A stretch of DNA of 7,645 bases from Bacteroidota bacterium (GTDB lineage Bacteria; Bacteroidota; Bacteroidia; NS11-12g; UBA9320): the NCBI GenBank assembly GCA_947499775.1, contig CANMPY010000080.1, forward strand, positions 1-7,645, read 5' to 3'. The notes under the pieces were generated by a model, which ran no database searches, was not told the DNA's origin, and saw only the letters and a list, made by a program, of their open reading frames with translations. Shown in pieces: positions 1-7,323 of this stretch. Each line of letters starts with the position of its first letter. The first letter of the stretch is position 1. The position numbers and the translations under genes are program-made.

Positions 1-28
1 GAAATTTAAACCATAACACAAAGTAAAA

Positions 29-2206
29 ATGAAAAAAATTTATATACTAATTATCTGCCTTTTTGCCACTGTATTAAGTTCAAAAGCTGATGAAGGCATG
101 TGGCCGCTTACGCTCCTGAAACAATTGGAGAACGATATGCAAGCCAAAGGTTTGAAACTAACGGCTGAAGATATTTACAGTATCAATCAATCGTGTGTAA
201 AGGATGGCGTGTTGCGCCTTATGCAACGCGGCAGCAATCGAATGTTTTGTACCGGAGAGATTATTTCTAACGAAGGTTTGTTCTTAAGTAATCATCATTG
301 TGGGTACGGTGCTATTCAGGAATTAAGTACTCCTGAAGACAATATTCTTAAAAATGGTTTTTTTGCTAAGGATAGAGCTAGCGAACGAAAGGCCAGTTTT
401 AATATTGGAATTTTGGTAAGGGTAGAAGAAGTAACGGATATGGTGTTAACAGGTATAAATGTTAATGATGAGGAAGTAGCGCGTGGAAAAGCTGTTAATG
501 CACAATTAACCAAAGCAAAAGAGGAGTTAATGACCCGCGACGGCAAGAAATATCTAGTAGAAATTATCCCATTTTATAATGGTAATAAATTTTTGGCGAT
601 GTATTATGAAGTCTTTCGCGATATTCGTTTAGTAGGTGCACCTCCCGAAAATGTAGGTAAATTTGGAGGAGAAACTGATAATTGGATGTGGCCACGTCAC
701 ACTTGCGATTTTAGTATGTTTCGTATTTATGCCGATAAAGACAATAAGCCAGCCGACTTCAGTGCAGATAATAAGCCATTTACCCCGAAACACTTTTTTC
801 CAATTTCACTAAAAGGAACACAGCCAGGTGATTTTGCTATGATCCTAGGATATCCAGGACGCACCTCACGCTATACCTATAGCGATGGGATTAATTATTA
901 TTCCAATAAAGAACGTCCGGCTCGTGTAAAAATAAGACGTGCAGTTTTAGATATTTATGAAGAATCAATGCATGCCGATCCAAATATAAAATTGATGTAT
1001 GCCGATAAATATGCCGGTTTAAGCAATTATTGGAAAAAATTTATGGGCGAAGTGGATGGGTTGAAAAATCTGAAACTATATGAGCGCCGCTCTGCTGCCG
1101 AAAAGGAAATGATTACTTGGATAGATGCCAACCAAAAAGCACCAGTATATGCCGAAACCTTTACGCTGTATAAGGATGCGTATAAAGGATTAAATCAATT
1201 TGGATTATTGCAAACCTATTATGGCGAAATATTTCCTAATTCACAACCCCTATCCTTGGCTTCAGGTTTTGTAAGTTTTGAAAAATTATTGTCAACTGAG
1301 CCTCAAGATGAACTCACTAATAAGAAAATTGCTGAATTTACAGCAGCTAATCTAAAAGCTGTACCCGAAATTTTTAAAGAGTTTTATACCCCAATCGAAA
1401 AGAAAGTTTTGGCCAAAGTACTTCAATATTTATATGAAGATATTGATCACGGGCAATTGCCAAAAGAGATAATTGACCTAGTAGATAAAGTGAAAAAGGA
1501 TTATACCAAATTGGCCGAAACCCTCTTCAAAAAATCAATGTTTGTAGATCAGTCTAAGCTCGATAAATTTTTAAATTCCCCTAGTTTAAAGGGACTTAAA
1601 AAGGATCCAATTTACATAATTGCGAGCGCATATGCCAAAAAAATGTCGGAAGAAATGAAGCCCGTTTATGCTGAAATAAATGATAAATTGGGCCGAGCCA
1701 ATCGTTTATTCCAAAGTGCTATGATTGAAATGCAAGCTGGGAAAACCTTTAATCCTGATGCAAATGGAACCATGCGCTTAACTTACGGTACTGTTCAAAA
1801 TTATGAAGCCCGTGATGCCGTATTGTATAAAGAATACACAACCGATAGAGGGGTTGTTGAGAAATACCAACCTGGTGATATTGAATTTGATGCTCCCGCT
1901 AAATTAATTGAATTAATGCAGAAAAAAGATTTCGGTCAATATGCCGATGCCCAAGGCAATTTACATACCTGTTTTTTAACAACCAATGACATTACCGGTG
2001 GTAACAGCGGTAGTCCAGTTATAAATGGAAATGGTGAATTAATCGGTACTGCTTTTGATGGCAATTGGGAAGCTATAAGCAGCGATTTCGCATTTGAACC
2101 AGCCTTGCAACGAACCATTTCATTAGATATTCGTTATACACTTTTCATTTTAGACAAATATGCTGGAGCAGGCTATTTGCTTAATGAAATGAAGATAATA
2201 AAGTAA
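29..2206 (+). CDS. Secreted S46 family dipeptidyl peptidase, DPP7-like
   Basis: This is a serine exopeptidase of family S46 (DPP7/DPP11), which removes dipeptides from the N-terminus of peptides in the periplasm or at the cell surface. Residues 1-20 form a signal peptide (MKK, hydrophobic core, SKA) cleaved before DEGMWPL, the usual mature start of this family. The chymotrypsin-like triad is visible: His90 in SNHHCGY, Asp227 in PRHTCDFSMF, and Ser660 in TGGNSGSPV. The middle, about residues 300-580, is the expected helical domain. Eighteen residues after the catalytic Ser lies Gly678 in FDGNWEA. In family knowledge Gly here marks DPP7 (hydrophobic P1) and Arg marks DPP11 (Asp/Glu P1), so DPP7-type specificity is inferred. 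The 725-residue length is normal. There is no type IX secretion tail. The ATG is preceded by an A-rich stretch without Shine-Dalgarno, as is common in Bacteroidota. Odd point: Cys226 sits where I expect Gly in the family. Confidence 0.95.
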   Translation: MKKIYILIICLFATVLSSKADEGMWPLTLLKQLENDMQAKGLKLTAEDIYSINQSCVKDGVLRLMQRGSNRMFCTGEIISNEGLFLSNHHCGYGAIQELSTPEDNILKNGFFAKDRASERKASFNIGILVRVEEVTDMVLTGINVNDEEVARGKAVNAQLTKAKEELMTRDGKKYLVEIIPFYNGNKFLAMYYEVFRDIRLVGAPPENVGKFGGETDNWMWPRHTCDFSMFRIYADKDNKPADFSADNKPFTPKHFFPISLKGTQPGDFAMILGYPGRTSRYTYSDGINYYSNKERPARVKIRRAVLDIYEESMHADPNIKLMYADKYAGLSNYWKKFMGEVDGLKNLKLYERRSAAEKEMITWIDANQKAPVYAETFTLYKDAYKGLNQFGLLQTYYGEIFPNSQPLSLASGFVSFEKLLSTEPQDELTNKKIAEFTAANLKAVPEIFKEFYTPIEKKVLAKVLQYLYEDIDHGQLPKEIIDLVDKVKKDYTKLAETLFKKSMFVDQSKLDKFLNSPSLKGLKKDPIYIIASAYAKKMSEEMKPVYAEINDKLGRANRLFQSAMIEMQAGKTFNPDANGTMRLTYGTVQNYEARDAVLYKEYTTDRGVVEKYQPGDIEFDAPAKLIELMQKKDFGQYADAQGNLHTCFLTTNDITGGNSGSPVINGNGELIGTAFDGNWEAISSDFAFEPALQRTISLDIRYTLFILDKYAGAGYLLNEMKIIK

Positions 2207-2251
2207 GGATTAGGACTGACGAAAAATAGGCGTCAAGTTTGTGATACGATT

Positions 2252-2974
2252 ATGCTAAATTTGTTTCACCGTATGGAAGATAAATTTAGACGAGTTGGTA
2301 TAATTTTTTGTGTTGCCTTAGGTATTAATCTTGGAATTAGCTCGTGTACGGATACCTACAAAGGCCCTTATCCAGCTGAGCCAGCATGTGTGCAATATAA
2401 TGCAATTGATACTGTTGAATTATTAAATGGTACGGTGCGAAAAGAAGATACATCGTATTATATTTCAAATTATGTAAATGCATTTACCTTTACCAAATAT
2501 TATCCTTGTGCATTAGCCCTTACGTTTAAAAAAGATGGCATGCCTATTCAATATTCAGGTATTGTAAGAAAAAAGGAAGGCATAACTAAAGATTATATTG
2601 AATTAACTGGGTCACAACCCATTTTGAATGAAAGCATTATAACCAATTATATTGGGCTTATTAGAAATAGAGACAGTGTATCTATACTGCCCAGTGAGCT
2701 CACGAGCACAATTGATTCTTATAAGGTAGAGAACGGTAAGGTAAAAGTATTGTTGAGTTATAGTGGGTGCACCCAAGGGCGCAAGCATACTTTAGCTATT
2801 TATAAAACCACACAAAAGCAAGGTGTTACTAGTGTATATGCTTATTTAGTCAGTAATCCTGAATTATGCCTATTGGCTTTCAATTTATGGTACGAATTTG
2901 ATATGAACGGATACACTAATAGCAAATTAATCGTTCGTGATGCTTTAAAAATACATGAATTTATTATCCCATAA
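2252..2974 (+). CDS. Hypothetical lipoprotein
   Basis: I do not recognise the family. The N-terminus has basic residues (KFRR), a hydrophobic core (about residues 15-29) and a lipobox ISSC with the lipidated Cys at residue 32, so it is predicted to be exported and membrane-anchored by signal peptidase II. The mature part is about 209 residues, likely beta-rich, with four further Cys (46, 86, 173, 206) that could form two disulfides. The segment SGCTQGRKHTL, followed by ELCLLAF and a terminal FDM-containing strand, resembles a pattern I associate with uncharacterised Bacteroidota lipoproteins, but this is only an impression. The start is uncertain: ATG at 2252 has A at -3 and -6, while ATG at 2273 would give a more typical 24-residue signal peptide. 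It lies 45 bases after the peptidase on the same strand, so co-transcription is possible. Confidence 0.8.
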   Translation: MLNLFHRMEDKFRRVGIIFCVALGINLGISSCTDTYKGPYPAEPACVQYNAIDTVELLNGTVRKEDTSYYISNYVNAFTFTKYYPCALALTFKKDGMPIQYSGIVRKKEGITKDYIELTGSQPILNESIITNYIGLIRNRDSVSILPSELTSTIDSYKVENGKVKVLLSYSGCTQGRKHTLAIYKTTQKQGVTSVYAYLVSNPELCLLAFNLWYEFDMNGYTNSKLIVRDALKIHEFIIP

Positions 2975-3072
2975 ACGTACTAGGGTTTGATAAATTACGC
3001 ATATTGATTCCTTTGATTTTCCTTTCGAAATTTAAAAAGCAGAGCAGTTTTATGTAGTAAATTTAAGAAGGA

Positions 3073-3777
3073 TTAATATACAAATTCGCCTTCAATCATG
3101 CCCCTTACAGCATTGCTAAAATACAAGCGATGGGTTTTTAAATCATCAACCTCAATTGGTTTTTGAACTATTGAAGGATTATCTAACAAAAAGGATTTCC
3201 TATTTACCCCATCAATACACCCTTCGCTCAAAGGTGGGGTAATATAAATAGCATTCAATTCTAAAAATATATTAGAAGTTAGGGCTTCGCAAATACGTCC
3301 ATATTGATTCAGAATAATGATTTCATCCCAACCTTTGGCTTTCATATATTGTGCCGCCATAACGAAGGTGAGACACGATGTGGATTTTAATTCGGATAAA
3401 AAATTACATGATTTTTGTACCAGAGGGTAAATGCCAGCTTTTAGTACTAAGCGTGTATCGGCAACATACGGTTCGAACTTTACATAATAGTTAGCAGTAT
3501 TGCTTATGGGCAAATAGGTGCCGGTTGAATCGCGATAAATTATTAGTCTTACTTTTAGTATCGATTCTGTATAGGCTTTGCTCTCATTAAACAAAAGTTC
3601 TTCAAAAAAATGTTGCGTCCATAAAGGATTCCAATCCATTTGTAATATTTGTAAAGATTTTAGTAAGCGTAAATAGTGCAAATTGAACCGTTCGCATTTC
3701 CCATCAACGAGCTTGAAGGTTTCAAAAAAACCATCGCCGTATAAAAAGGATCGATTTGTATCTAATGAAAATGGCAT
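3073..3777 (-). CDS. Class IV PLP-dependent aminotransferase / aminodeoxychorismate lyase-like protein
   Basis: This is a fold-type IV PLP enzyme (D-amino acid/branched-chain aminotransferase and PabC superfamily). The family hallmarks appear in order: YGDGFFET (13-20); HYLRLLKSL with Arg37 as the likely PLP-phosphate ligand; the Schiff-base Lys131 in SELKST; Glu164 in RICEALTSNIFL, which contacts the pyridine nitrogen; PPLSEGCIDGVNRK (181-194); and a final LYFSNAVRGM. That final motif resembles the FLTNAxRGI of PabC-like proteins more than the tail of IlvE, so 4-amino-4-deoxychorismate lyase in folate synthesis is my preferred role. A D-amino acid or branched-chain aminotransferase cannot be excluded. 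At 234 residues it is shorter than the usual 270 or so: the first beta strand before the nR.f.YGDG motif is missing, and an in-frame stop four codons upstream (3787-3789) rules out an extension. It is divergent from icmF and convergent with the lipoprotein. Confidence 0.85.
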   Translation of the reverse strand: MPFSLDTNRSFLYGDGFFETFKLVDGKCERFNLHYLRLLKSLQILQMDWNPLWTQHFFEELLFNESKAYTESILKVRLIIYRDSTGTYLPISNTANYYVKFEPYVADTRLVLKAGIYPLVQKSCNFLSELKSTSCLTFVMAAQYMKAKGWDEIIILNQYGRICEALTSNIFLELNAIYITPPLSEGCIDGVNRKSFLLDNPSIVQKPIEVDDLKTHRLYFSNAVRGMIEGEFVY

Positions 3778-3822
3778 ACTATACGTTTAAAAAATTGGTA
3801 TAATCTGCGAATTACGATTATT

Positions 3823-3840
3823 TGCAATAATATAATTGCA
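3823..3840. promoter_or_regulatory. Palindrome in divergent intergenic region, candidate operator
   Basis: The arms TGCAAT (3823-3828) and ATTGCA (3835-3840) are perfect inverted repeats around AATATA, whose central four bases are also palindromic. Only one symmetric position in 18 bp fails to pair. It lies 46 bases upstream of the minus-strand PLP enzyme and about 58 bases before the predicted icmF promoter element, a suitable place for a dimeric repressor acting on either gene. The AT-rich composition raises the chance of coincidence, and no regulator gene is in the window. Confidence 0.35.
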
Positions 3841-3897
3841 TCAATCGCCTTGTGTAGCGAATATATGTACAGAGAGTATCAATTACGAATTAAAAAT

Positions 3898-3905
3898 TAT
3901 CTTTG
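3898..3905 (+). promoter_or_regulatory. Bacteroidota-type -7 element of icmF promoter
   Basis: TATCTTTG matches the TAnnTTTG -7 consensus of the Bacteroidota primary sigma factor at every fixed position. It would start transcription around 3909-3912, giving a leader of about 12-15 bases before the ATG at 3924. No TTG or TTTG is found at the usual -33 spacing (roughly 3870-3880 is GAGAGTA-like), so the promoter would be weak, activated, or wrongly called. Confidence 0.4.
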
Positions 3906-3923
3906 CCGACGATAAAAAAATTG

Positions 3924-6900
3924 ATGATAACGGAGGTTTATAAGCCAAAAAATAAAGTTCGAATAGTTACCGCTGCATCCCTATTTGATGGACACGATGC
4001 TGCTATTAATGTGATGCGTCGAATTATTCAAGCTACAGGTTGCGAGGTTATACATTTAGGGCACGATAGAAGCGCTGAAGAGGTTGTAGATACAGCCATT
4101 CAAGAAGATGCAAATGCTATAGCAATAACGAGCTATCAAGGTGGGCATATTGAATATTTTAAATACATGCGCGATCTTTTGGTACAAAAAGGAGCGCCGC
4201 ATATCAAAATTTTTGGAGGAGGTGGGGGTACCATATTACCCGAAGAAATAAAAGAATTGATGGATTATGGAATCTCGCGAATTTATCATCCTGATGACGG
4301 GCGCGAATTGGGTTTGCAAGGCATGATTAATGATTTAATTATGCAAGCTGATTTTCCTACAGGAAACGTATTATCGGACGAAGTAAACCAATTAATAACT
4401 AAAAATCCTGTTGCCATAGCACGTTTAATATCAGCAGCCGAAAATTATCCTGAAAAGTTTGAAACGGTTGTTGAAAGTATAAAAGTACACGCATTGCAAC
4501 AAGCCAATACTCAGGTTTTGGGAATAACAGGAACTGGAGGTGCTGGTAAATCGAGTTTGGTAGATGAATTAGTAAGACGATTTTTAGCCGATTTCCCAAG
4601 CAAAACTATTGGAATAATTTCGGTAGATCCATCAAAACGAAAAACGGGTGGCGCTTTATTGGGCGACAGAATACGCATGAATTCAATAAAAAACGAAAGG
4701 GTTTTTATGCGCAGTTTGGCTACTCGGCAAGCCAATTTAGCCTTAAGCAAACACGTAGATGATGCTGTGTTGGTATTAAAAGCTGCAGGATATGATTTAA
4801 TAATTCTTGAAACTTCGGGCATTGGCCAAAGCGATACAGAAATAACCGATCATAGCAACGTGTGCTTGTATGTGATGACACCAGAATACGGTGCGGCTTC
4901 TCAATTAGAAAAAATTGACATGCTCGACTTTGCTGATATCATAGCCCTAAATAAATTTGATAAACGCGGATCGTTGGACGCCTTGCGTGATGTGAAAAAA
5001 CAATTTCAACGAAACCATCTATTATTCGAGCAACCTGTTGAGGAAATGCCTGTTTTTGGAACAATTGCTTCGCAATTTAACGATCCGGGTATGAACAGTT
5101 TGTATCGGGCTATTATGGATATTTTGGTAAAAAAAGCAGGATTTTTAGAGGCTTCTACGTTTGCTTTTTCAGGCGAAATGAGTGAAAAAATATTTATTAT
5201 TCCTCCTAACCGGTCACGGTATTTAGCTGAAATCGCAGAAGATAATCACCAGTATAATGCTTGGGTTAATTCACAAAGTACGATTGCACAAAAACTTTAT
5301 GCCTTAAAAACCTCTGTCGAAATCTTAAAATTGTCAAAATTGGAGGCTAAGGATAGTGTAATAAAAGGGCTTGAAGAAAACTATGCGCTGATAAATTTAG
5401 ATTTTGATCCTAAAAACTTAAAGGCTATTGAATCATGGCCAACAAAAGTGGCAACGTATAAAAATTCTGAATACAAGTTTAAAGTCCGGGGCAAAGAATT
5501 AAGTATATTAACCCATAGCGAAAGTTTAAGCCATACTCAAATACCAAAAATTGCATTGCCAAAATATGAAGCATGGGGTGATGTTCTAAAATGGCAATTG
5601 CAAGAAAATGTACCTGGTGAATTTCCATACACAAGCGGATTGTATCCCTTTAAGCGAGAAGGAGAGGATCCAACGCGAATGTTTGCTGGCGAAGGTGGTC
5701 CAGAGCGTACAAACAAACGGTTTCATTATGTTAGTATTGGTTTGCCTGCAAAACGCCTTTCTACAGCGTTTGATAGTGTTACCCTTTATGGGAGAGATCC
5801 GGAATATAGGCCTGATATTTATGGTAAAATTGGCAACGCAGGCGTGAGTATTTGTTGCCTCGATGATGCCAAAAAACTGTATAGTGGATTTGATTTAGCC
5901 AATGCCATGACTTCGGTTTCAATGACCATAAATGGACCTGCACCTATGTTGCTTGCATTTTTTATGAATGCAGCAATCGATCAGCAATGCGAATTGTATA
6001 TCCATAAACACGGTTTACTTGATGATGTAAAAGCAAAAATTGCCTTAATTTACAAAGATCAAGCTAAACCTAAATACAAAGGCAATTTGCCAAATGGTAA
6101 CGATGGGCTTGGAACCCTGTTGCTTGGCGTTACAGGCGATCAGGTACTCCCAAAGGATGTGTATGAAACGATAAAAGCCGAAACATTAGCACAAGTTAGG
6201 GGAACCGTTCAAGCTGATATTTTAAAAGAAGACCAAGCGCAGAATACGTGTATTTTTAGTACCGAGTTCGCGCTTAGGTTAATGGGTGATGTTCAGGAAT
6301 ATTTTATCGACCATAAAGTTAGAAACTTTTATTCGGTGTCTATTTCTGGCTATCATATTGCAGAGGCTGGGGCTAACCCAATTTCTCAATTGGCTTTTAC
6401 CTTGGCTAATGGATTTACTTATGTAGAGTATTACATGAGCCGAGGTATGAACATTAATGATTTTGGTCCTAATTTATCCTTCTTTTTTAGCAACGGAATT
6501 GATCCGGAATATGCAGTTATTGGAAGGGTTGCTCGACGTATTTGGGCCAAGGCAATGAAAAATAAATACCATGCCGACGAGCGCAGCCAAATGTTAAAAT
6601 ATCATATTCAAACCAGTGGCCGTAGCTTACATGCTCAAGAAATAGATTTTAACGATATCCGTACCACATTACAAGCGTTGTATGCTATTTATGATAATTG
6701 CAACAGTTTACACACCAATGCCTACGACGAAGCTATTACTACACCAACCGAAGAAAGTGTAAGGCGTGCTATGGCTATTCAACTTATTATTAATAGAGAA
6801 TTGGGATTAGCTAAAAACGAAAATCCAATGCAGGGTTCCTTTATTATTGAAGAATTAACGGATTTGGTAGAAGAAGCTGTATTACTTGAGTTTGAACGCA

Positions 6901-7298
6901 TTTCGGAAAGAGGGGGAGTGCTTGGAGCAATGGAAACCATGTATCAACGGGGTAAAATACAAGAAGAAAGTTTGTATTACGAAACGTTAAAGCATAGTGG
7001 TGCATATCCACTTATTGGTGTAAATACTTTTTTAAGCAGCAAAGGATCGCCTACAATTTTGCCCAAAGAAGTTATTAGAGCTACAGAAGAAGAAAAGGAA
7101 TTTCAAATTAATACACTAACCAAGCTACATGAACATTATCAAAAAAGGAGCAAGGAAAGTTTGATAAAAATTCAAGAAGCGGCCATTCATAATAAAAATA
7201 TTTTTAGTGAGCTTATGGAAGCAGGAAAATATTGTTCGCTCGGGCAAATTACCGATGCGTTATTTGAAGTAGGTGGGCAGTACCGACGTAATATGTAA
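3924..7298 (+). CDS. icmF: Fused isobutyryl-CoA mutase IcmF
   Basis: This is an adenosylcobalamin-dependent carbon-skeleton mutase interconverting isobutyryl-CoA and n-butyryl-CoA in the cytoplasm, with its GTPase chaperone fused in. Numbering is from this ATG (1124 residues). The B12-binding domain is about 10-145, with FDGHDAA giving the cobalt-ligand His24 and a later GGGGGT loop. The MeaB-like G domain is about 195-415: Walker A GTGGAGKS (203-210), VDPS (234-237), ETSGIGQSD (296-304) and NKFD (343-346). A linker follows, and then the substrate-binding mutase barrel from about 565, with SGYHIAEAG (Tyr810, His811). Phe587 (PTRMF) and Gln773 (AQNTC) replace the Tyr and Arg that bind methylmalonyl-CoA, so isobutyryl-CoA is the expected substrate. 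The reading frame is open back to TTG at 3903, but that codon lies within the -7 element. MITEVYKPKNKVRIV matches the family start better. Length is typical, with no frameshift. Confidence 0.95.
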   Translation: MITEVYKPKNKVRIVTAASLFDGHDAAINVMRRIIQATGCEVIHLGHDRSAEEVVDTAIQEDANAIAITSYQGGHIEYFKYMRDLLVQKGAPHIKIFGGGGGTILPEEIKELMDYGISRIYHPDDGRELGLQGMINDLIMQADFPTGNVLSDEVNQLITKNPVAIARLISAAENYPEKFETVVESIKVHALQQANTQVLGITGTGGAGKSSLVDELVRRFLADFPSKTIGIISVDPSKRKTGGALLGDRIRMNSIKNERVFMRSLATRQANLALSKHVDDAVLVLKAAGYDLIILETSGIGQSDTEITDHSNVCLYVMTPEYGAASQLEKIDMLDFADIIALNKFDKRGSLDALRDVKKQFQRNHLLFEQPVEEMPVFGTIASQFNDPGMNSLYRAIMDILVKKAGFLEASTFAFSGEMSEKIFIIPPNRSRYLAEIAEDNHQYNAWVNSQSTIAQKLYALKTSVEILKLSKLEAKDSVIKGLEENYALINLDFDPKNLKAIESWPTKVATYKNSEYKFKVRGKELSILTHSESLSHTQIPKIALPKYEAWGDVLKWQLQENVPGEFPYTSGLYPFKREGEDPTRMFAGEGGPERTNKRFHYVSIGLPAKRLSTAFDSVTLYGRDPEYRPDIYGKIGNAGVSICCLDDAKKLYSGFDLANAMTSVSMTINGPAPMLLAFFMNAAIDQQCELYIHKHGLLDDVKAKIALIYKDQAKPKYKGNLPNGNDGLGTLLLGVTGDQVLPKDVYETIKAETLAQVRGTVQADILKEDQAQNTCIFSTEFALRLMGDVQEYFIDHKVRNFYSVSISGYHIAEAGANPISQLAFTLANGFTYVEYYMSRGMNINDFGPNLSFFFSNGIDPEYAVIGRVARRIWAKAMKNKYHADERSQMLKYHIQTSGRSLHAQEIDFNDIRTTLQALYAIYDNCNSLHTNAYDEAITTPTEESVRRAMAIQLIINRELGLAKNENPMQGSFIIEELTDLVEEAVLLEFERISERGGVLGAMETMYQRGKIQEESLYYETLKHSGAYPLIGVNTFLSSKGSPTILPKEVIRATEEEKEFQINTLTKLHEHYQKRSKESLIKIQEAAIHNKNIFSELMEAGKYCSLGQITDALFEVGGQYRRNM

Positions 7299-7323
7299 AA
7301 AATTAAATCTTACTGATTTAATT
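7297..7323 (-). terminator. AT-rich hairpin with T-run at convergent gene junction
   Basis: AATTAAATC (7301-7309) and GATTTAATT (7315-7323) are a perfect 9-bp inverted repeat with a 5-base loop. Read on the minus strand, the hairpin is followed by a run of T (complement of 7297-7300; six T counting the arm end), as in an intrinsic terminator for the minus-strand gene. The loop contains that gene's TAA stop (7310-7312). The stem has a single G-C pair, so it would be weak. On the plus strand no T-run follows, so it should not serve icmF in the classical way. Confidence 0.4.

Noticed and set aside
316..546. Minus-strand open frame inside the peptidase gene
   Set aside because: Covers conserved coding sequence of the S46 peptidase; Ser/Leu-rich translation typical of an antisense shadow.
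730..1950. Repeated TATGCCGATAAA-like strings in the peptidase gene
   Set aside because: They encode Tyr-Ala-Asp in several places with the same preferred codons; not a repeat element.
2217..2235. Inverted repeat TGACG-N9-CGTCA between the peptidase and lipoprotein genes
   Set aside because: Only 5 bp of stem and a 9-base loop, with three T after it; too weak to call a terminator or attenuator.
2238..2263. TTTG and TAAATTTG resembling a Bacteroidota promoter before the lipoprotein
   Set aside because: The two boxes are 14 bases apart rather than about 17-23, and the -7 box would overlap the coding region or leave almost no leader; such AT-rich matches are frequent by chance.
3028..3064. AAATTTA / TAAATTT inverted repeat between the convergent lipoprotein and PLP-enzyme genes
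   Set aside because: AT-only arms and a 23-base loop in an AT-rich spacer; no T-run directly after, so not supported as a terminator.
3799..3804. TATAAT on the plus strand before icmF
   Set aside because: No -35 box at the right distance, and this phylum does not use the sigma70-type consensus; likely chance.
4511..4822. 103-residue open frame on the minus strand inside icmF
   Set aside because: Lies opposite the conserved G domain; composition is a reverse shadow and no family is recognisable.
5608..5847. 79-residue plus-strand open frame inside icmF
   Set aside because: Overlaps the conserved mutase substrate-binding segment in another frame; shadow of the real gene.
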